DNA from: Calonectria ilicicola
Taxonomy: Eukaryota; Ascomycota; Sordariomycetes; Hypocreales; Nectriaceae
Length of the DNA: 64,000 nt
Assembly (NCBI GenBank): GCA_020809705.1
Contig: CP085825.1
Location: 5,332,001 to 5,396,000 of the forward strand
Direction of reading: 5' to 3'
Every line of letters begins with the position of its first letter. The first letter of the stretch is position 1. Shown here piece after piece: positions 1 to 10,329 of the stretch. The position numbers and the translations under genes were made by a program. The notes beneath the pieces were generated by a model, which saw nothing but the letters and a program-made list of their open reading frames with translations, was not told the origin of the DNA and searched no databases.

Positions 1-1660
1 GGTTTGTGGAGCGACCCCTGCACAGGCCAATATATTCTTTCTGACATATCTTTAGTATTTGTTCTTCTGTTATCGGACGGCATCATGTGTGGCCTCACGG
101 GAGTTAGTTGGATCCTACAAAGGCTGTTATTTAGTGATTATTTAGATTGGAACAAATCCGGTTGGATCATCCAAAATGTGAGATGTCTCCTGCCCCCAAC
201 CCATAGAGAAACGCTGACAATGAGTTTAAGATATGGCAGTCCATTTTCATGGCTGGTGTAGTAGGGCTCACGCTTTGGCGCGACTGGCCATGGACCCATA
301 CAGTTTTCTTCGTTCTTCACGGCATTGTAATGCTTATGAAGCAGCACTCCTATGCCTTCTACAACGGTCACCTTTCGACTGTATTCAAGAAGCGTGCTGC
401 CTTATTGAAAATACTCGAACAACTCGACTTTGTTCATCCGACAAATGGCCCTTCACAAACTGCTCCTCTCGTCTCTGCTCTCTCTACTCAGCACCTTGAG
501 ACTCCTCCATCTGCTGAGCAACGTCGAAAATCCGTTTCACAGCTTCCAAGTGCCAAAGAGAGCGATGTGGACAGAATATCGCGAGCAATTACCTCCGGAC
601 ACCCACTGGATGACGAGCAAATAGACCTGTTTGAGAGAATAATAAAATGGGAGGTTTATGCTCTGGCAGATGAACTCAATGGCACCGCAAGTCACCATTC
701 TCGGGCATATCCCTGTAACCTTACGCTCATTAATCACTACAAATGGATTCCCCTTCCGACTCTAGTATACGAATTGGAGTATCCTCAGTCTGAGTCAATT
801 AGTTGGTCTTACGTTGCAGAGAAGCTCCTAGCCATGGTCGGCGTTCTCTTCGTTATGATCCAAGTATCACAACATTCAATATGTGAGTTGCTTCAAAGAA
901 AGCCATGTGGTGACCCGGGATTTTCTGACTGAGTTTTCGAAGATCCTGTTGTAATGAAGACAGTGGAAATGAAAGAGGCAGGCCTTCCACTCGCTGCTAG
1001 ATTCCGACAGTTTCCCTGGCTTCTAGGAGAATTGATTTTTCCCTTTATGATGGAGTACTTAGTGAGTACATGACTTTAGATTTATGTATTGGCACTAATA
1101 CATGTCAGCTTGTGTGGTATCTCATTTGGGAGACAATTTTAAATGTTCTTGCCGAGCTTACCTTTTTTGCGGACCGAAGCTTTTATGACGCTTGGTGGAA
1201 TAGCAGTAAGTGGGCAATTCAGTCTTTGACCTCAAACTGACAGTCATCCAGTCTCGTGGGACCAATTCGCCCGAGATTGGAACCGTCCCGTTCATATATT
1301 TCTCCTTCGGCATGTTTATCATAGTTCCATCTCGTCAATGAAAGTTGACAAACATACTGCTACGCTCATAACTTTCTTTCTTTCTGCTTGCGTCCATGAG
1401 TTAGTTATGTGGTGCTTATTCAAAAAGCTCCGAGGCTACCTCTTAGTTCTACAAATGTGCCAGCTACCAGTAAGTTGTACTAATCTCAAAAGAATTTTAT
1501 TGGCATAAATTCAAGGAAAACTAATTTTTCCCCCATGCAGCTAGTGAGACTTAGTCGGACCAAGTGGCTCAAAGGACGCGAAACACTGGGGAACCTCATT
1601 TTTTGGTTAGGCATCTTCACAGGACCTAGTCTTCTTTGTAGTCTCTATTTAATCCTTTAG
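1..1660 (+). CDS. ARE2: Sterol O-acyltransferase (ARE1/ARE2-type, MBOAT family), 5' end missing
   Basis: Esterifies sterols with acyl-CoA at the ER membrane for storage in lipid droplets. The gene enters from the left edge. Exons read as 1-177, 240-882, 934-1061, 1109-1205, 1252-1469 and 1541-1660, giving about 460 residues; roughly the first 100 or more are outside. The 51-bp intron 883-933 removes an in-frame TGA at 930-932. Family landmarks are HSYAFYNGHL, MKTVEMKEAG, RQFPW, FPFMMEYL, the SWDQFARDWNRPVH block, HVYHSS and the active-site histidine in SACVHELVMWCLFKK. Several long hydrophobic segments fit a multi-pass protein. The family motif FYxDWWN reads FYDAWWN here. Its 3' end converges with fimbrin 179 bp away. 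The assignment to sterol rather than diacylglycerol acyltransferase rests on the C-terminal block; the ARE1/ARE2 split is not resolvable. Confidence 0.93.
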
Positions 1661-1839
1661 GCAGTTAACAATCAAAATAAGGCAATAAATATACATCATA
1701 GAGTGGTATTCTATTTGAACGCTAGCTCCACCAATGTGAGCAAACATTGTGCCTAGGTACGAGTTTGACTTTTCTTCATGTTGGCTGAGTAAAGTAAATT
1801 GAAACAGCGCCAATAACCCGAAACGACCCAGACATAACC

Positions 1840-4004
1840 TTACATTTTCTCGTAAGTTGCCATGAGAGATCCTGGTTCGATGTTAGCGTGATATACCAGC
1901 AATGAAACAAAGGGGCCATTGAGAAGGGGCTTACCGATGAAGGTTGTAACAAGACGGCTGCGAACTTGGCAAATATCTTCAGGCACTAGCCAAATCGTTG
2001 CGCCGAGCTTTCGAGCAATGCTGATGCTCAGCTTAGCGTTCATATAGGCATCTTCGTCGGTCTGGCCGGGCGTCACAAGATCATAGTCGACATAGCTGCT
2101 CTTCATACCGTTGAGAACATCGAGGAAGAAAATACCAGAGGCAATTGCTGGATCCTTAAATGACCGAATGGCTGAGTTCCTACCGCCCTTTCTCGACATA
2201 TCGTTGGCCCATCTCACCATTTCAGAGTCAGTGATTTCTCGCTTGCCCAACTTCTTAGCTAGAGATGACAAAGTGACAGTGATGTCTTTGCGCATAAGTT
2301 GCCACACGAGCCCAAGCGTCAGCGTCCGCTGACCATCAGTGATATCCGCGCCTTGGATGCCGACTAGCGAAAACCCATTCTGTTTACCAAGTTCTATGGC
2401 ATAATTGGTGTTCTCAACGGCCTTGAACCTCGACATCTCACCTCCATGCGCTGGTGGTTTGTTTACATGGCGAGGATTGACAGACCCAGGGATCACTTTC
2501 CCATACGCTTGAAGAAGGATGTTGCCATCGCGAAGATCATCGAAGAATGAGACAACAGCAGGTTGAACGTCCAAGCTATTAAGCCAAAGGGTGAAAACCC
2601 TTGCTTCTCGCTCACCTTCAGCATCAAAGTCCTCCACCTCAAGCTTCTCCTCCTCTGTGATAGGGTCCAGGGCAGGGTGGTTATTAAAAAGATTGGCAAC
2701 AAATGCCAAATTGAGCTTAGGGTTTCCGGCAACGAGAGATTTCGGAGTGAGGAATTTGCGACATCCAAGCTTATCAGCTTCCTGCAAAACGCTTTCGGCC
2801 CTTTCCAAGAGATCCCGTGATTGCAGAGGAGCTCGAGTGCATCCGTACTCAGAACCGATTTGCGCGAGCAAAACAGCATAGTTTTCGCCATCCTTTACAT
2901 CGCTCGAAAAGTTGTTTACTCTGTTTCTGGGAGTCAGCACCAATTGATACAAACAATAGGGCAATCAGCATACTTTCGGGACCAATTGGCGGCCTTGAGG
3001 TGATAGTTGAACCATCGAAGAAGGATTTGCTCAGGGGGCAGTCTCAGGAATTGCTCAAGCGTTTCATCTTCCTCAAGCAAGCGGTAGAGTTCCGGGTGAA
3101 GTTTAATATCGATCTTACCCAAAAGTCCACGACGGATCACTTGCCAGATGAGGCCCAGAATAAGATGTTCCCTGACTTCAATAATATCCCCGGCGCCAAT
3201 ATTAACCACAGAGCATCCGATTCCCTTCGCCGATTCAATCACAATGTTGTTGTTTTCACTCATTTGGAAAGCGTTTAGGTTTTTGGTCTTCTTTCCTGGT
3301 AAATTAAGGACTCGCTCGTCGATAGTGTCGGGAACGCTATCGTTGATGAGTTTGGCCAACACGAGACCATCCTTGCACTCATCGAACATCTCAAATGTGT
3401 CGGTAGGAAAAGGCAATCGACTTCCGATGTCAGCGTCGCCAGCTAGAACGGCATTGATATGGCGGGTGAACTCGGTTCGCTCGTCCTCATTGATGGTGTG
3501 GGTAATGTTGGCATTGGAACCTTGAACGTGAATCTTGCCGCTCACGCTGCCCTTGGAGACATGACCACCGGTGCGCTGGGAGACAACACTACCGCTCGTA
3601 GAAGACACAGGTCCTGTGGACATGCGCTGCTGGGTCGGAGAGGAATCACGAAGTTTAGCAATAAGCTAGAGCGGGCGTTAGTTAGCCCAACAACAAACGC
3701 TGGAGACCAACTCACCCCGACATAATCTTCGAGTTCAACGCGCCGTGATGAATCGAGCTCAACTTCCTTGAGCGCTTGGCGAACGACGTCATAAGGTTGG
3801 TTCTCGCTCTGTTGAGTGGCTTTGATGGCCGTCGCCTCGTCAAGGTAACCCTTGTCGTCAACGTCTAGCCGCTGAAAGGCGTCGGATAAAGAAAAAATCT
3901 CATTCTGTTGGAACTGAGGAAATTTCCTATACAGACGATGAGGTTAGCAAGTATGTATTGTCGGAATCCGGAGTGACCGACCTCTGCAGCTTCAGAACAT
4001 TCAT
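1840..4004 (-). CDS. SAC6: Fimbrin/plastin, actin-bundling protein
   Basis: Cross-links actin filaments in endocytic patches and at the hyphal tip collar. Exons in reading order: 4004-3982, 3926-3716, 3665-2974, 2926-1935, 1871-1840, giving 649 residues, the usual fungal fimbrin length (yeast Sac6 is about 640). The start MNVLKLQRKFPQFQ is the family N-terminus. Two EF-hand-like segments follow (DVDDKGYLDE and the one ending LEDYVGLIAKL), then four calponin-homology domains from about residue 140 to the end in two tandem pairs. The first actin-binding signature is ECKDGLVLAKLIND. The C-terminus is IGSLMATYEKM. The first intron (3927-3981) has a weak GTCGGT donor but restores the conserved reading. 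The last intron (1872-1934) is 63 bp, without an in-frame stop. It is transcribed divergently from the RING/ankyrin gene. Confidence 0.96.
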
Positions 4005-4997
4005 GGTGGGGAGCGACGCGCGACGGCTTGAGCGTAAAGAGGGCGTTTGAGGTGAGATCAAGAATCGTCGAGCAGGAGGTTAGCAAGGAGGAAAGATTTG
4101 CAAAGCACAGGCTGACAAGTTCGAAGTAAAGAAGAGGCGCCGATGCGAGAATTGGGCACCTGCGACCACTGGCCACCTTGGGGGAAGGAAATGGATCTGG
4201 GTAGGTAGGTAACAAGTGAGGCGCAGACAGATGGGAGGTAGCGGGGGCGGGGCGCAGTACTAGGTACCCCCTCCGACGGTGGAGAGGAAAATTGGTGTCT
4301 AGGTACCTTGTTTAAGGAGGGCTAGCCTGCAGAAGGCGCATGCTGTGATGTAATGCCGACACAGCCGCGTAGCAACCCCATTCTAGCACTAGTTAGTTAA
4401 GGCTTCAAGTCAAAGGGGTCCCAATAGGACTACGCAAGCACGAGTTACACATCATTACTGAAGGCAGCAACTCCAAGGCTTGTCCCAGGCTACCTATGCA
4501 CTGAGGGTTAATTAATTGAAGCTAACCCATGTACAGGTTGGTACCTGATCGAATCGACCATCCAGGCCACGAATCCGAGCAAAACGCCTGCCTGCTGTGC
4601 ACAATCCCTGAAGCAATCAGGTCATCAATGCGTAAGCTCTCTTGACTTTTCATGCACGATGGTGCCTTAATGTGTTCAAAAATGCGTGCCTAGTATATTA
4701 ACCTTGGGACGTCATCGTCATTTGGGTCGCACGGCCAAGCTAGTCTTGAAGCCAGCATCCCCGCCATCAGTAATGAAGAAAATTCTTCCGCGCCCAGCCC
4801 CACAGACTTGCGTGATGATGCTCCATTGAAACATTGGCTCTTGCACGTGGAAAGGTCAGCTATTGAAACGCACAACACTCCCAACATCAACAAATATATT
4901 TAATTTAGGCTTACTTCATCTCATCTTAAAGCCAGACGCCAGGAAAAGTCCACGCCTTGACAGACTCCAGCTCACCAACAGGTGCTTTTAAGTAATC
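4005..4997. promoter_or_regulatory. Divergent intergenic region between fimbrin and the RING/ankyrin gene
   Basis: About 1 kb separates the two start codons. Nearest fimbrin it is GC-rich, with short GGTAG/GGTACC words (4198-4212, 4261-4268, 4302-4308, 4539-4545). I see no convincing gene: the minus-strand frame at 4690-4893 lacks family features and a conserved-looking composition. It presumably carries both promoters; no TATA box can be assigned with confidence. Confidence 0.5.
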
Positions 4998-5841
4998 ATG
5001 CCACTTTGTAAGGTCTGCGAAGAGCCTCTCATCCTTGAGTTGGATCCTGAGGACACGGATGTGGCCACCTCCAGTCATATCGGAAGCCCCGCGACTATCC
5101 CAGATGACCTCAAACTTCAATGCGACTGTCATTTTCATTGGTATGCTTGAGATTGCTTTGCCTGCCCACCCTTTGTGCTGCGACTGCTGAACCCTCGGCA
5201 GGCAGTGTTTGTTGGATCAATCCTCAGATATAGTCGTGTCCCTCCAATGTCCCAGCTGCTCAGCATCATTGTCCGTTAGTCAGGCAATCCCTTCAGCCTC
5301 TTCTTCAAATCAGTTCTCAGAAATCCCTCCTGGTGCTTCGATCCTCGCCACATACATCAACGAAGGCGGGATTCAAGAAGGCATTGATATCTTGTCCTCC
5401 ATTGCCGAGGAAGCCTATCTTGAAATGCATCCTGAGGCGCGCCCAGCTCGTGCCCTCCATGTCATGTGTATTGAAGGCGACATCTTTGGGATTGTTGAGA
5501 TGCTGCGCGACCTCAGCAACGAAACAGACGACTTGGGTCCTGTGATTCGGTATCAGGACCCTTTGGCACAAATGAAAAGCGGACTTCACCTAGCAATTGA
5601 GAGCTCCCAAGAAGACGTAGTTTGGTTGCTTCTATGGCTATCATCCTCGGTCCCAGAGGCCGCCTTTCCAGAGCCGGCTCGGCAAACAGCTCGGTCAATG
5701 GGCATTGGCCGTTTTCCAGTAGCTGGGCATATTGACATCCGCACTTTGGAGGATGTTGAAGGACGAACGGCCCATTTCTATGCTCAACAGCTGAACCAAG
5801 TTTGGACCTCCATACTCGAAGCTGGCGTGTTATCAGTCTAA
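4998..5841 (+). CDS. RING-like zinc-binding protein with ankyrin repeats, uncharacterised fungal family
   Basis: Two exons, 4998-5140 and 5202-5841, give 260 residues. The 61-bp intron splits the zinc-binding module, so the second exon alone hides the first half of the ligands. Eight or nine candidate ligands are visible: C4, C7, C42, C44 (or H45), H47, C50, C64 and C67, in a RING-like spacing (MPLCKVCEEP, QCDCHFHWQC, LQCPSC). Residues about 140-215 show two degenerate ankyrin units (RALHVMCIEGDIFGIVEMLRD and SGLHLAIESSQEDVVWLLLWL). A RING fold would suggest a ubiquitin ligase with ankyrin substrate binding, but that is inference; I know this architecture only as a conserved uncharacterised ascomycete protein. 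An alternative acceptor four bases downstream (ending 5205) would replace HWQC by HC and disrupt the ligand spacing. Confidence 0.85.
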
Positions 5842-6497
5842 GTCAAGTACTACACACCGTACAATACACGCATACACCATCATACTAATAAAATCTACTA
5901 CTCTTTTCATTCGACCGGGGGTTTTGTTACCTCCATCAAGGTTGCGGATCATTACTACAGCCAGAATTATTGGTGTCTGAGTTGAACTGCATTGAACTAA
6001 ATACCAAGCTCGATTGTTGAATCGAGTGCGTAGAGCGTAAGAAATGCATTACTGTAGACCAATTGTATCTTGAAATTATCATATGACCTCTTGCACATAC
6101 CCGCTACTATTCAGCTGTGTGTGATCCTTTATAATCTCCTATCAAGTACATCTTACGGAGGCGAGCTACGATGGTGGCGGGAACTTGACGATCGCAGCCC
6201 CAATGCAGCCCCACAATTAACAAAGACAAATTGGTGGCCAGCTCATCAGCAGTGTCACCGCTACAGTCCCACCCAATATCACATGTGTCCATTCAACACT
6301 AAATTCGAGGTATCACCGCGAAAGCAACTTCAGAGCTTCATAACCTCCCCAGTAGCACTAAATATTCTACAAAACGCCGTGGCCGCACTCATTGCGCAAA
6401 TCAAGTGATTGGGCTTCAGTGTCCGGGGTTTGCCTTGTTCTTTCATTCAAGTCGCCAGATCTTTTTCCCCATCGGGCCATCTCTTACCACTGCCTCG
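5842..6497. other. Intergenic region, 3' UTR and presumed promoter of the DDHD gene
   Basis: No gene is supported here. A 112-codon frame at 6070-6408 has no recognisable domain, no conserved-looking segments, and abuts the DDHD gene start; I treat it as chance. AATAAA at 5887-5892 is a plausible polyadenylation signal for the RING/ankyrin gene. CCAAT occurs near 6272 and could belong to the downstream promoter. Confidence 0.45.
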
Positions 6498-9400
6498 ATG
6501 GTGTTACCAAGCCAAACCGATAAGAAACAAGAAATCTCATACCTTAGTTCTGCTGTCAACTCAATTAATCCATGGGCTAGCAGTCGTACCACGACAGCAA
6601 ATGGAGCTACTGTTTCGGAGGAGTCTCACTCCGCTCCTCAAGTTAACCCAGATGATCACAGTACAACCCATCTATACGGCCTAAGTTTTAAAACTTATCC
6701 CCCAGACTGCCCGGCTCTCAAGGTCCATTGGTTTCATGCTATTGATGTATGGACTATTTACTTCCTCTTAAAAAATAGCTAATCGACCTCACAGGTCCCC
6801 AAGCGCAAACCTCAACTTGCTACTTCAAAGCAATCGACGGCTGATCTTAATCAGCCCTTAGTTCAACCTAAGAAGTTCTCGCCATTCTCAATCTCAGACT
6901 CCAAAGCCCTTGAAAACGAGTATCAGAGATTGTTAGAGGAGGCAGAAGCAGTCCATCTTCCAGGGTTTGGTGATACCCGGCTCTATTCTCGTAAGAGGAA
7001 GGCTGATACAAGCTCCGAAAACAATTCGGATGCAGTGTCAAATTTTCAAAGAACCACAATTATCAACAATAGAGTGCATGTGCCCGTCAATGAAGACTTT
7101 TTATTCGATGTTGATATCGCAGCAAGGGAATTGGCTCCAGTATATTGGCTTGGTTCCATCTATGAAGGTCTTGTACACTGCATATATTATAAAATTAATA
7201 CTAACACAGTTCAGTCCGAAGAGGAACATGGTTTTATCAAGATGGATCAAATCTTCGCCCCTGCGAAGAAAACCTTGCCGCTCAGCTTGAAGAGGTCAGC
7301 AGCGTCTCATACGATGAAGCACTATCCTAACTAGTCATAAAGGGATATCTCAAGCTGAAGCCATGGCTATATTCAGGTACCGATCGATAAATTATGCTCC
7401 AACAGGTATAACGACTGACCACCGTGAAGTAAAAAGTCATGGTTCATCTTGTGCAACTAAGACCATCACCCCAAAAGTATCTCGAGAAGATCTCAAAACA
7501 ACCATGTCATCTTCAACAGTCACTTTCAATTCACCCGCCACATCGACCAGCACAACGAGTCAGACGCAACTAGCTTCACAGCCTCAAACTTATCGACTTT
7601 TTGGCACTTACATGAACAGCATCGTCACATACCAAGACTCATCTATTGCCTGGTTATCATCCGACAGTGTCCTATCGTGGGTTACATCCTCTGTTTATGA
7701 GAGATTTGCAGGCGGTGGTTATTTGAGTGGAGTAAAGTTCATTCGTGGGTTTACTGAGCCAAACAAGGCAAAAGAAACCAATATTAAAGCTCCTTCCACT
7801 CCGACTGCGAATGAGCTCGAGCTTGATGAACAACGGGAAAGATTATCGAAACAGAAATCTGCGCCCCCAATTCCTCACGAATCCCAAGAAGCTCAATCCC
7901 AGCCCAGCTTATCAGAAACAAGCAACGATCCCAGAGGACTCAAGTTCCAACGTCAACTGTCATCATTGCTAGAGAGTGATGGAAGGATCAATACCAAATC
8001 AGAAGAAGAGATTCGAAGACAAGAAGAGCAACAGATACAGGACGACTATAATGCCCCATTGGGTGAAACCCAGGGCCGAGAAATAGAGCACCTCGTATTG
8101 GTAACCCATGGTATTGGTCAACTTCTTAGCCTTCGGTAAGCCCCTTCGCCCTTTTTTTGGTAGAATGAAAAGCTCACCTATTCTTAGCATGGAGAGTGTG
8201 AACTTTGTTCATGATGTCAATATACTAAGGAAAACCATCAAGTCTGTCTATGCAAGCTCAGCAGATTTGAAGGCACTGAACTCGGAGTTGGGCACTGGCC
8301 CAGGAAACAGCCAGATTCAGGTGCTTCCGGTGTGTTGGAGGCACCTCCTAGATTTTCCGCGGCGCCGAGAGAAACAACGAGAACACGACTTAGGCGAATC
8401 TATTGACGATCAAGATGACTGTATGTGATTTAGCATCAGGTGTGCACTTTAGTTGATGAATTCCTAACACTCACAATAGATCCTTCCCTTGAAGATATCA
8501 CGGTGGAAGGAGTGACCTTTGCTCGGTCTCTGATATCCGACCTAGCTTTAGACGTTCTGTTGTATCAGAGTTCATACCGCGAACAGATCGCTCAGATTGT
8601 TTCCAAGGAATGTAACCGCATTTTCAAACTCTTCAAAAAAGAAACCCTGAGTTTAAAGGCAAGATCCATCTTTTGGGACATTCCTTAGGGTCGGCTATCC
8701 TATTTGATGTTCTTTGCCAGCAAAGAGAGCCAATGAAGGAACAGAATAAGCCCCTGCATTTCCAGTCCCCTTCAAAGGAACACGAGACATGTGATAGCAA
8801 GAATTGTGGGCTTAATCTCGAATTTGAAGTTGAGCATTTCTTTTGTCTGGGTTCTCCGATTGGACTGTTTCAGATGCTCAAGGGGCGGTATGTCAATGCA
8901 CCCATACAGAATTGCACCCTTGAAGTGGGCTAATACCCAAGTTAGGACTATTGCCGCACGACCACCAGCTCAGACTCAAAAATCGGACGACTTGTTTCAA
9001 ATGAATACCGCAGATGGGACATCGAGTGCAGCAACCCTCACCGGAGAGGATATTGTTATGTCATCAATCACAGGGCTTCCCACCTCAGTCTCTTCACCCA
9101 AAGTTCGACAATTATATAATATATTCCATCCCTCGGATCCCATTAGCTATCGACTTGAGCCCCTAATTTCACCATCGATGTCAGCCTTAAAACCGCAACT
9201 TCTACCGTATACGAAGAAAGGAATTTTCGGGACCGTTGCTCCACAGGGTTTGACAGGTATTGGGGCCAGAGTCGGCCAAAGTGTAAGCGGATTGTGGTCA
9301 AGCCTAAGTGCCGGAATCGCAAGCAATATACTGAATCGTGGACTGGGAGTTAATGCAGATGAAGTATCTCAGATGGCGACCAGCGCATCACGCAACAGGT

Positions 9401-9847
9401 TATCTATGGTAGACCCAGAGAACGGTTCAGAGGCAAACAAGGGGGATTTTTTCCACTCTTTGGACCGAAATTCCGGCGATGGCACGGTCGAACATGACCC
9501 AACAGTGACTAACGGAGAGACAGAGACACTCTTCTCGAAGTTTCAGCAAAGACAGACAAAATTAGGTGATAGCATGGCTTCTGCAGGATCACAATACAAA
9601 GATCGCAGAGAGGACAAAGTGAGAATCGAGGAAAGTAAAATAAGGGCACTAAATCGTAATGGTAGAGTTGACTACAGCATTCAAGAGTAAGTGATGGATG
9701 TGTTTTAAGAGTATTATGTGCTAATTTAGTATGGATTTTAGAAGTGTTTTAGTTAACCCAATGAATACATTTGTATCTCATTTAAGTTATTGGGGAGATG
9801 AGGATGTAAGCTATTTTATGGTTTTACAATTATTATTAAAGTTATAA
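6498..9847 (+). CDS. DDHD-domain phospholipase (phosphatidic-acid-preferring PLA1 family), with one frameshift
   Basis: Hydrolyses an acyl chain from phospholipids; relatives are yeast YOR022C and animal DDHD1/2. Exons: 6498-6746, 6795-7167, 7215-7294, 7343-7376, 7430-8135, 8188-8420, 8480-8887, 8946-9686 and 9730-9847, about 980 residues, normal for the family. Landmarks in order: SSAVNSINPW, an HVPVNEDFLFDVD block, RRGTWFYQ, LFGTYMNSIVTYQDSS, THGIGQ, and the nucleophile elbow GHSLGSAI. The DDHD domain follows: CLGSPIGLFQMLKGR, FHPSDPISYRLEP, then HLSYWGDEDVS in the last exon. In exon 7 the frame must change after the six-A run at 8635-8640: one base is missing relative to the conserved reading. 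Splice sites at 7295 (GTCAGC) and 7377 (GTACCG) are non-ideal, so the 7343-7430 stretch is the least certain. The last exon is unusually AT-rich. Confidence 0.85.
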
Positions 9848-9934
9848 TATATAAAGTTTTATTAGTTTATATTAAGAAAAGCTAGTATTAAAGTAGTATA
9901 TTATAAAGTGTTTATTAGTATATGTGTGTGTGTA

Positions 9935-10016
9935 TGTTATATTTCTGTCTTGTAAGTACTAAGTTATTATTAACCTTTATTTAAAGTAAAAAGATATACT
10001 AGGCTAGTTAAGCTAA
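9935..10016. repeat. 82-bp direct duplication, copy 1 (less decayed)
   Basis: Pairs with 10084-10165, same length, with no gaps. The two differ at about 15 sites, all transitions, most giving A or T in copy 2. This copy keeps words such as CTGTCTTG and GGCTAG that are ATTTTA-like in the other. Confidence 0.85.
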
Positions 10017-10087
10017 GTGTGTGTATGTGTGTGTGTATGTGTGTGTATGTGTGTGTATGTGTGTGTATGTGTGTGTATATGTGTGTT
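10017..10087. repeat. GT-rich microsatellite, mostly TGTGTGTATG units
   Basis: About seven units of a 10-bp GTGTGTGTAT-type repeat lie exactly between the two 82-bp duplicates. A shorter GT run precedes copy 1 at 9921-9936, so the whole is a (GT-run + 82 bp) tandem arrangement. Confidence 0.9.
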
Positions 10088-10165
10088 ATATTTCTATTTT
10101 ATAGGTATTAAGTTATTATTAATTTTTATTTAAAGTAAAAAAGTATATTAAATTAGTTAAATTAA
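10084..10165. repeat. 82-bp direct duplication, copy 2 (more decayed)
   Basis: Second member of the duplication begun at 9935. It is nearly pure A/T and marks where the very AT-rich part of the block begins. Confidence 0.85.
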
Positions 10166-10329
10166 AAATAATTAATTAAAATATTTATTTAATTTATTTA
10201 TTTTTTTAAAAAAAATATTTATTATATAAATAATATAAAATCTTTATTTATTTTAAAAATATAAAATAAATAATTTTAATTAATTATATTAAATATATTA
10301 ATAATTATATTATTATTAAATATATTAAT

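Noticed and set aside
930..932. In-frame TGA that might mark the acyltransferase as a pseudogene
   Set aside because: It lies in a 51-bp intron (883-933) with GTGAGT donor and CTGAC branch-like word; splicing gives the conserved reading.
4690..4893. 67-codon minus-strand frame between fimbrin and the RING/ankyrin gene
   Set aside because: No recognisable features; sits in a divergent promoter region.
4926..5138. 70-codon minus-strand frame
   Set aside because: Antisense shadow of exon 1 of the RING/ankyrin gene, whose zinc ligands read on the plus strand.
6070..6408. 112-codon plus-strand frame in the RING/ankyrin to DDHD spacer
   Set aside because: No domain, no conserved-looking blocks, no intron logic, and it abuts the DDHD start; length is within chance for this region.
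8635..8641. Programmed -1 frameshifting on the A run in the DDHD gene
   Set aside because: Codon phase gives C AAA AAA rather than a canonical slippery heptamer, and no such recoding is known for this family; a one-base deletion or sequencing error is simpler.
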